Source of the DNA: JAVBSN01 sp031547045
Lineage (GTDB): Bacteria > Bacillota > Clostridia > Lachnospirales > Lachnospiraceae
Direction of reading: 5' to 3'
DNA: 5,136 nt
Assembly: GCA_031547045.1 (NCBI GenBank)
Contig: JAVBSN010000002.1
Location: 1 to 5,136, forward strand
The position numbers and the translations under genes were made by a program. Below, one piece after another: positions 1 through 4,543 of this stretch. Below the pieces are notes generated by a model, which saw only the letters and a list, made by a program, of their open reading frames with translations, was not told where the DNA came from and did not search any database. Position 1 is the stretch's first letter, and the number at the start of each line of letters is the position of its first letter.

Positions 1-483
1 AGCTTTTCTAACACCATTTTCTTCTATAGTCTTACGTTCACCAAAATATAGGCCTCCTGTAAGTTCTCTCATTATCATCATATCAAAACCTTTATTAGCT
101 ATCTCTTCTTTTAAAGGACAAGCTGCCTTAAGTTCTGGATATAACAATGCTGGACGAAGATTAGCAAATAAATTAAGCTCTTTTCTTATTTTTAACAACC
201 CTGCTTCTGGTCTTAAACTTGGATCTAATTTATACCAAGGTGATGTATTAGTATCTCCTCCTATTGAACCAAGAAGTACTGCATCAGATGCCTTTGCTTT
301 TGCAACTGCCTCATCTGTAAGTGGCACTCCATGTGCATCAATTGAACATCCACCCATTAGTAATTGCTCATAATTAAATTCGTGACCGAATTTTGCTCCA
401 ACTTTATCAAGTACCTTAATTGCCTCGCCAACAACTTCTGGCCCAATTCCATCACCTTTAATAACTGCTATATTATAATTCAT
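1..483 (-). CDS. leuB: 3-isopropylmalate dehydrogenase, N-terminal part (cut by the window edge)
   Basis: LeuB oxidises and decarboxylates (2R,3S)-3-isopropylmalate to 2-oxoisocaproate with NAD+, the third dedicated step of cytoplasmic leucine synthesis. The visible 161 residues begin MNYNIAVIKGDGIGPEVV, the usual GDGIGPE start of the isocitrate/isopropylmalate dehydrogenase fold. LLGSIGGD lies at about residues 70-77 and the diagnostic LRPEAGLLKIRKELNLFANL block at 90-109. MRELTGGLYFGE follows at 138-149. Arg100, Arg110, Arg139 and Tyr146 match in spacing the substrate-binding arginines and catalytic Tyr of characterised LeuB. The Lys and Asp of the second half, the metal site and the C-terminus lie beyond position 1; the family is usually about 350-360 residues. 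The start has an AGAGGA site 6 nt upstream and lies 19 nt after the leuD stop, so it is co-transcribed. The LRPEAGLL block argues against isocitrate or tartrate dehydrogenase relatives. Confidence 0.97.
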   Translation of the reverse strand, partial: MNYNIAVIKGDGIGPEVVGEAIKVLDKVGAKFGHEFNYEQLLMGGCSIDAHGVPLTDEAVAKAKASDAVLLGSIGGDTNTSPWYKLDPSLRPEAGLLKIRKELNLFANLRPALLYPELKAACPLKEEIANKGFDMMIMRELTGGLYFGERKTIEENGVRKA

Positions 484-489
484 TGTTGT

Positions 490-495
490 TCCTCT
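490..495 (-). promoter_or_regulatory. leuB ribosome binding site
   Basis: AGAGGA in the minus sense, 6 nt before the leuB ATG and inside the 19-nt leuD-leuB gap. It is a weaker match to the anti-Shine-Dalgarno than the sites of leuD and leuC, so leuB may be translated less strongly or be partly coupled to leuD. Confidence 0.7.
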
Positions 496-502
496 TTTCG
501 TT

Positions 503-988
503 CTACTTATTGTTAATATAGTTAATAAGTCCTTCTGCTTTGATTATCTCTTGCATAAATGGAGGGAAGGCTTGACCTTTAAACTCAGTTCCCTTTGTCT
601 TGTTGTATATCATACCACTATCAAAATCAACTTCAACTTGATCTCCAGCTTCAATGTTCTTAGCTGCCTCTGGACATTCAATAATAGGAAGACCTATATT
701 AATAGCATTTCTATAAAATATTCTTGCAAATGTCTCTGCTATAACACAGCTAATACCCGCTGCCTTTATAGCTATTGGTGCATGCTCTCTTGAAGAACCA
801 CAACCAAAATTCTTATTAGCAACCATTATGTCGCCTACCTGTACTCTATTAACAAAATCCTTATCTATATCTTCCATACATTTCTTTGCTAATTCTGCTG
901 GATCAGATGAATTCAAATATCTAGCTGGAATTATTACGTCTGTATCTACGTTATCACCATATTTGTGTACTGTACCTAATGCTTTCAT
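503..988 (-). CDS. leuD: 3-isopropylmalate dehydratase small subunit
   Basis: LeuD pairs with LeuC to form isopropylmalate isomerase, which converts 2-isopropylmalate to 3-isopropylmalate via dehydration and rehydration. The protein is 161 residues, the compact swivelling domain typical of the small-subunit family of Clostridia, archaea and other LeuC/LeuD pairs of this type. The N-terminus MKALGTVHKYGDNVDTDVII has the family's GDNVDTD block, followed by PARYLNSSDP (21-30), the loop region that senses the substrate side chain. The strongly conserved FGCGSSREHAP lies at 61-71, with Ser and Arg contributing to the active site formed with LeuC. The start is fixed by a near-perfect AAGGAGGA site 7 nt upstream; the leuC stop is 17 nt upstream. 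The close relative homoaconitase small subunit is a formal alternative, but the leuC and leuB neighbours argue for leucine synthesis. Dual use for citraconate/2-methylmalate in isoleucine synthesis cannot be excluded. Confidence 0.97.
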   Translation of the reverse strand: MKALGTVHKYGDNVDTDVIIPARYLNSSDPAELAKKCMEDIDKDFVNRVQVGDIMVANKNFGCGSSREHAPIAIKAAGISCVIAETFARIFYRNAINIGLPIIECPEAAKNIEAGDQVEVDFDSGMIYNKTKGTEFKGQAFPPFMQEIIKAEGLINYINNK

Positions 989-995
989 GTATATG

Positions 996-1003
996 TCCTC
1001 CTT
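996..1003 (-). promoter_or_regulatory. leuD ribosome binding site
   Basis: AAGGAGGA in the minus sense, 7 nt before the leuD ATG and only 2 nt after the leuC stop codon. It is the strongest Shine-Dalgarno match in the leu cluster and suggests efficient reinitiation straight after LeuC synthesis, fitting equal production of the two subunits. Confidence 0.85.
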
Positions 1004-1005
1004 AA

Positions 1006-2271
1006 TTATAATCCTAAATCACATGGGCAAGATATTTTACCAGTAATTGCTGAAGCTGCTGCTACCGCTGGACTTGCAAGATATATCTCTGAATCAACGT
1101 GTCCCATACGTCCTACAAAGTTACGATTAGTAGTTGCTACTGCTTTCTCACCTGCTGCTAATATTCCCATATGTCCACCAAGACATGGTCCACAAGTAGG
1201 TGTACTAACAATTGCTCCTGCCTTAATAAATGTTTGAACTAAGCCTTCTTCAATTGCTTGTAAATAGATTGCTTGTGTTGCTGGAATTACTATTACTCTA
1301 ATGCCCTTTGCAACCTTTTGATCTGCAAGAACACTTGCTGCTACTCTTAAGTCTTCAATACGTCCATTTGTACAAGAACCAATTACTACTTGGTCTATCT
1401 TAATTTCTGGAACTTCGCTCATTGGTTTTGTATTCTCTGGTAAATGAGGGAAAGCAACTGTTGGCTCTAATGCTGATAAATCTATTGTATAAGTCTCATC
1501 ATATTCTGCATCCTCATCTGCCTCATATACTGTATATTCTTTTGTAGAATGTTCTTTAATATATTCTATAGTCTTATCATCAACTGGGAAAATACCATTT
1601 TTGGCACCTGCCTCAATTGCCATATTTGCCATTGCAAATCTATCATCCATTGATAAGTTAGCTAAACCATCGCCAACAAATTCCATTGACTTGTATAAAG
1701 CTCCATCAACGCCTATCAATCCAATAATGTGTAGTATTACATCCTTACCACTTACCCATTTTCCTTGCTTTCCTGTAAGAACAAATTTTATAGCTGAAGG
1801 TACTTTAAACCACGCCTTACCTGTTGCCATACCTGCTGCCATATCAGTACTTCCAACACCTGTTGAAAATGCTCCTAATGCTCCATATGTGCAAGTATGT
1901 GAATCAGCACCTATACAAGTCTCACCTGCTACTATTAAACCTTTTTCAGGAAGTAATGCATGCTCTATTCCCATCTCTCCTACATCAAAGAAATTAGTAA
2001 TATTTTGTGCACATGCGTACTCTCTAACGCATTTACAATGCTCTGCACTCTTAATATCTTTGTTAGGTGTAAAATGATCAAGCACCATTGCTATCTTATC
2101 TTTATCAAATACCTTGTCAGTATTGAACTTATCCATCTCATGTATAGCAACTGGTGTTGTTACATCATTTCCTAATACTAAGTCTAAGTCTGCTTCAATT
2201 AATTGCCCTGCCACTACAGTATCTAAACCTGCATGAGCTGCTAATATTTTTTGTGTCATTGTCATTCCCAT
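1006..2271 (-). CDS. leuC: 3-isopropylmalate dehydratase large subunit (4Fe-4S)
   Basis: LeuC is the catalytic, iron-sulfur subunit of isopropylmalate isomerase and works as a heterodimer with LeuD. From the chosen start it has 421 residues, the usual size of the short LeuC type and smaller than the roughly 465-residue E. coli type. The aconitase signature VVIGSCTNGR lies at about 295-304 and TPTCGPCLGGHMG at 357-369. Cys300, Cys360 and Cys363 are the expected ligands of the 4Fe-4S cluster. GADSHT (121-126) and STGVGSTDMA (136-145) are conserved active-site stretches. The frame stays open up to a GTG at 2298, but that start has no binding site. The ATG at 2271 has GGAGGA 7 nt upstream, so the protein begins MGMTMTQK. 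The C-terminus ends SCPCDLGL, adding two cysteines that are not known cluster ligands. LeuD follows after 17 nt. Confidence 0.97.
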   Translation of the reverse strand: MGMTMTQKILAAHAGLDTVVAGQLIEADLDLVLGNDVTTPVAIHEMDKFNTDKVFDKDKIAMVLDHFTPNKDIKSAEHCKCVREYACAQNITNFFDVGEMGIEHALLPEKGLIVAGETCIGADSHTCTYGALGAFSTGVGSTDMAAGMATGKAWFKVPSAIKFVLTGKQGKWVSGKDVILHIIGLIGVDGALYKSMEFVGDGLANLSMDDRFAMANMAIEAGAKNGIFPVDDKTIEYIKEHSTKEYTVYEADEDAEYDETYTIDLSALEPTVAFPHLPENTKPMSEVPEIKIDQVVIGSCTNGRIEDLRVAASVLADQKVAKGIRVIVIPATQAIYLQAIEEGLVQTFIKAGAIVSTPTCGPCLGGHMGILAAGEKAVATTNRNFVGRMGHVDSEIYLASPAVAAASAITGKISCPCDLGL

Positions 2272-2278
2272 ATATATA

Positions 2279-2284
2279 TCCTCC
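2279..2284 (-). promoter_or_regulatory. leuC ribosome binding site (decides the start)
   Basis: GGAGGA in the minus sense, 7 nt before the ATG at 2271. It lies inside the longer open frame that begins with GTG at 2298, which shows that the GTG start is artefactual. The next in-frame ATG, at 2265, would be 13 nt away, too far for normal spacing. Confidence 0.85.
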
Positions 2285-2321
2285 ATTCTGTATAGCACTT
2301 ACTGCTAAAAATTATTCTGAT

Positions 2322-2351
2322 AATAATATACCACAAATGTTGTTATAACAG
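2322..2351 (-). promoter_or_regulatory. candidate leu operon promoter (weak match)
   Basis: In the minus sense CTGTTA (2351-2346) and TATTAT (2328-2323) are 17 nt apart. The -10 matches the sigma-A consensus at 5 of 6 positions and the -35 at only 3 of 6. An overlapping TATATT at 2330-2325 is an alternative -10. The leader would be about 45 nt and would include a small TAGCA/TGCTA hairpin (2293-2307). The -35 overlaps the GTTATAAC palindrome at 2342-2349, a plausible place for an operator. The region is so AT-rich that such matches arise easily, and no start site is known. No T-box specifier or AGGGTGG-type element is visible in the leader. Confidence 0.25.
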
Positions 2352-2393
2352 AAATACATAATAATAATGGCAGTTATAACTAAAAGTTATAAC
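2342..2393. repeat. three copies of the palindrome GTTATAAC
   Basis: GTTATAAC, a perfect 8-bp palindrome, occurs at 2342-2349, 2373-2380 and 2386-2393, all in the gap between the oxidoreductase and leuC. The first sits in the 10-bp palindrome TGTTATAACA and the second in AGTTATAACT. Copies two and three form the top of the hairpin at 2358-2408. The first stands alone and overlaps the candidate -35 of leuC. They could be protein-binding sites or alternative pairing partners in RNA. The repetition itself is certain; the function is inferred. Confidence 0.6.
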
Positions 2394-2408
2394 CACCACT
2401 ATTATTAT
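2358..2408 (-). terminator. 24-bp hairpin after the oxidoreductase gene, possible terminator or 3' stabiliser
   Basis: Read as minus-sense RNA, 2408-2385 pairs without a break with 2381-2358 around a UUU loop: 24 pairs, of which three are G-U (2394/2372, 2395/2371, 2399/2367). In plus-sense RNA those three become A-C mismatches, so the structure is tuned to the minus-strand transcript. It begins 5 nt after the stop codon of the oxidoreductase, as a 3'-end structure would. There is no clean U tract after it. If the lower A-U pairs open, the sequence after the GC-containing upper part is AUUAUUAUUAU, which is only moderately U-rich. Termination is therefore plausible but weak. mRNA protection or partial read-through into leuC are alternatives. 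Confidence 0.5.
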
Positions 2409-2413
2409 CTCTT

Positions 2414-3382
2414 TTATTCCATTGGATATTTCATTCCCCAGCTATTTCTTAATCCGTCCATTATATTAAGCACCTCTATACTGTCATCATGTGGCATAGA
2501 TGTACATTCCAATCTTCCTTCTTCAATGCATTTAATTGTTTCTATAACTTGATACTCATATCCAGATATTTGTGTTGGCATATCTATATGTTTAACAACT
2601 TGTCTATTATTATCATATACATCAAGCGCAAGGGGGTTATTAACATTATCTACTACAATATATCCCTTCTCTCCATAGAATATACCTTGTCTATCGGATA
2701 ATCCATATATGCTTGAATTGAGTACTGCCATTCTATTATCATTATATAATATTGTAATACTATGTTGTCCATCAACATTTGTATCCGTCATAACTACAGT
2801 ACTATTTATTTGAGAAATATTACTTCCCATATGCATTAATGCAAAATTAATTGTATATACACCTACATCTAACAATGCCCCTCCTGCTAGTTCAGGCTTA
2901 ATTAATCTTTCTTTATCTGAAATATTATAAGACAAGTTAGCTGTAACAGTTTTTATATCACCTATTATGCCACTTGCTATCACTTCATTAATAATATTTC
3001 TTGATGGCATATACCTTGTCCATATAGCCTCCGTAACTAATACATTTTTTTCTCTTGCTAGATTAAATATTTCTTCTGCCTGAGTACTATTTATAGTAAA
3101 TGCTTTCTCACATAACACATGTTTTCCATATTCAATACATAACTTCATATGCTCATAATGATGTGAATGCGGTGTTGCTATATACACTAATTCAATATTA
3201 TTGTCTGCTAACATTTCCTCATATGAACCATATGCATTAGGTATATTATATTTGTTTGCAAATTCTTTTGCTTTAGCTATATCCCTAGATGCAATGGCAT
3301 AACAATTGGCATCCTCTATTTGATTAATTGTATTAGCCAATGTTGATGCAATGTTTCCTGCTCCAATTATTCCAATATTCAT
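2414..3382 (-). CDS. Gfo/Idh/MocA-family NAD(P)-dependent oxidoreductase
   Basis: A 322-residue, apparently complete member of the glucose-fructose oxidoreductase/inositol dehydrogenase/MocA family. Such soluble enzymes reduce or oxidise sugars, inositols or diols with NAD(P). The N-terminus MNIGIIGAGNIASTLA carries the glycine-rich dinucleotide loop (GAGNIA, 7-12) of a Rossmann fold. ATPHSHHYEH lies at 69-78 and CEKAFTIN at 91-98. Lys93 is the expected catalytic lysine, but the usual EKP motif reads EKA. EAIWTRYMP (118-126) and GGALLDVGVYTINF (167-180) resemble the dimeric dihydrodiol dehydrogenase-like branch. The C-terminus SWGMKYPME is normal for that branch. No signal peptide is visible. 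The start has AGGTG 6 nt upstream. It lies 48 nt after the permease stop and is followed by a hairpin. The substrate cannot be read from the sequence, and no sugar genes are adjacent to suggest one. Confidence 0.93.
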   Translation of the reverse strand: MNIGIIGAGNIASTLANTINQIEDANCYAIASRDIAKAKEFANKYNIPNAYGSYEEMLADNNIELVYIATPHSHHYEHMKLCIEYGKHVLCEKAFTINSTQAEEIFNLAREKNVLVTEAIWTRYMPSRNIINEVIASGIIGDIKTVTANLSYNISDKERLIKPELAGGALLDVGVYTINFALMHMGSNISQINSTVVMTDTNVDGQHSITILYNDNRMAVLNSSIYGLSDRQGIFYGEKGYIVVDNVNNPLALDVYDNNRQVVKHIDMPTQISGYEYQVIETIKCIEEGRLECTSMPHDDSIEVLNIMDGLRNSWGMKYPME

Positions 3383-3388
3383 TTAATA

Positions 3389-3393
3389 CACCT
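3389..3393 (-). promoter_or_regulatory. oxidoreductase ribosome binding site
   Basis: AGGTG in the minus sense, 6 nt before the ATG at 3382. It matches the downstream half of the AAGGAGGTG complement of 16S rRNA. It is moderate in strength and supports the annotated start. Confidence 0.6.
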
Positions 3394-3397
3394 ACAA

Positions 3398-3416
3398 TAT
3401 AATGCATAACATTATA
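3398..3416 (-). promoter_or_regulatory. candidate -10 element with overlapping inverted repeat before the oxidoreductase
   Basis: In the minus sense a perfect TATAAT (3416-3411) lies in the 48-nt gap after the permease, about 28 nt before the oxidoreductase ATG. It forms the left arm of a perfect 7-bp inverted repeat, TATAATG, 5 nt, CATTATA (3416-3398). The -35 region at 17-nt spacing reads GATAAA, a poor match, so a promoter here would be weak or need an activator. A repressor site over the -10 is conceivable. In sequence this AT-rich the repeat could also be chance. Confidence 0.35.
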
Positions 3417-3430
3417 CCCTTTCTATTGCT

Positions 3431-4528
3431 TTATTTATCTTTTACCATGCTTATGCCAAAAGTACATACAATAATGTATATAGGTATAATAATAAACCCA
3501 AACAGTCTTTCAAACAATAGATTTTCTTTATAAAATCCAACCAATAAAATACTAATAAATATCCCCAGTAATATACTTAAAATATTTTTGCCTACTAATA
3601 ATAATATTTTTGATTTATTATTCATACCTAAATTTTTATATAATATATATATTTCACTATTCACATATGTACATAAGTCTATTCCGATAACTATTACTAA
3701 TATTATTAAACTTATAATTAATAAACTAATACTTATTATATTTTTTTCACTCTTTTGTAATTCTCTAAGCTCCTTTATATATCCATATTGACTCAAATAT
3801 TCAATTCCTTTTTCATTATTACATTTTACAAATACTGGTTGCAAAATATTTTCTTCACTAATACCATTCTTCCTATTTATATTTATTGAATTAATTGGAT
3901 TTAAAATATACACACTATCGTTATATTTATCAAACATATCAAGATAGTTATTAATATTATTAAAGCCATATCCTATTTTTAAAAATACATTACTATCTAA
4001 TACTCCAACCACAATATATTCAATATCCTTACCATAACTATTACTTACATTTATTTTATCGCCTATATTAGCATTACCTTTAATTGCAATAACTTCATTT
4101 TCATTATCAGAGAAACCATAACCTTTACTATATGTAATATTAATTATATTAAATAGTTCATTATCGCAACTTATTATATTATTTTTCCCATCTATCCAAT
4201 ATGCGCTTGAATTTATAGTTTGTCCACTATATTTTTGCTCTAAATTATTAATAATATCTTTATATCTATTAGCTATAATATTATCAACTAATTCTCTATC
4301 CTCTCCACTTTCATGTTCATTTACACCATATATATTATTTTCATCTGGAATAAATAAATACATATCTAAAACATTTTCCAAAATAACTTGTCCCTTTTTT
4401 TCTATTGAACTTTCTTTGACTTCACTGCATACAATAATTAAATTTATACAAAAAACTACTGAAACAACAAAGTATATAATTTGCTTCAAAGGTTTTTCGG
4501 ATATTTCTTTTAAAATCAGCTTTATCAT
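3431..4528 (-). CDS. MacB/FtsX-type ABC transporter permease
   Basis: A 365-residue membrane protein with the MacB/FtsX layout. One helix lies at about 16-34, followed by an extracytoplasmic domain at about 35-262. Helices at about 263-287, 309-333 and 341-361 close the protein. The outside domain contains GYGFSDNENEVIAIKGN (136-152), then IGDKINV and IEYIVVGVLD (169-178), which match the MacB core-domain pattern in order. The cytoplasmic loop SEIYILYKNLG (291-301) is the conserved EI..L..LG coupling element of FtsX-like permeases. The start chosen is the ATG at 4528: it overlaps the ATPase stop as ATGA and has GGGGGAAGG 6 nt upstream. A start 15 codons earlier would lie inside the ATPase gene. 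These permeases export or extract lipoproteins, peptides or antibiotics, or signal without transport; the substrate here is unknown. Only one permease is visible, so it may homodimerise. Its AT content is higher than that of the leu genes. Confidence 0.85.
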   Translation of the reverse strand: MIKLILKEISEKPLKQIIYFVVSVVFCINLIIVCSEVKESSIEKKGQVILENVLDMYLFIPDENNIYGVNEHESGEDRELVDNIIANRYKDIINNLEQKYSGQTINSSAYWIDGKNNIISCDNELFNIINITYSKGYGFSDNENEVIAIKGNANIGDKINVSNSYGKDIEYIVVGVLDSNVFLKIGYGFNNINNYLDMFDKYNDSVYILNPINSININRKNGISEENILQPVFVKCNNEKGIEYLSQYGYIKELRELQKSEKNIISISLLIISLIILVIVIGIDLCTYVNSEIYILYKNLGMNNKSKILLLVGKNILSILLGIFISILLVGFYKENLLFERLFGFIIIPIYIIVCTFGISMVKDK

Positions 4529-4543
4529 TCTTTGCCTTCCCCC
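4525..4543 (-). promoter_or_regulatory. ATPase-permease ATGA overlap with internal binding site
   Basis: The ATPase stop TGA (4527-4525) and the permease ATG (4528-4526) share bases as ATGA. GGGGGAAGG (4543-4535) lies within the last ATPase codons, 6 nt before the ATG. This is classic translational coupling and implies that the two products are made together and in ratio, so the ATPase-like protein is still translated to its end. Confidence 0.85.

Noticed and set aside
551..1046. Plus-strand open frames opposite leuD and the end of leuC
   Set aside because: They lie antisense to clearly conserved enzymes, have no ribosome binding site that I can see, and their translations have no recognisable protein character.
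2272..2298. GTG at 2298 as start of leuC
   Set aside because: It would place the GGAGGA site inside the coding region and add nine residues not needed by the family. The ATG at 2271 has ideal spacing.
2293..2307. Small TAGCA/TGCTA hairpin just before the leuC binding site as a riboswitch or attenuator
   Set aside because: A 5-bp stem with a 5-nt loop is too short to claim function, and no alternative partner or U tract is visible.
1601..2348. Plus-strand open frames opposite leuC, including one of 158 codons
   Set aside because: The composition mirrors the codon pattern of leuC on the other strand. No binding site or protein motif supports translation.
2367..2701. Two plus-strand open frames opposite the 3' part of the oxidoreductase
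   Set aside because: They are shadows of a well-conserved gene and one starts inside the hairpin. Their hydrophobic look comes from AT-rich antisense codons.
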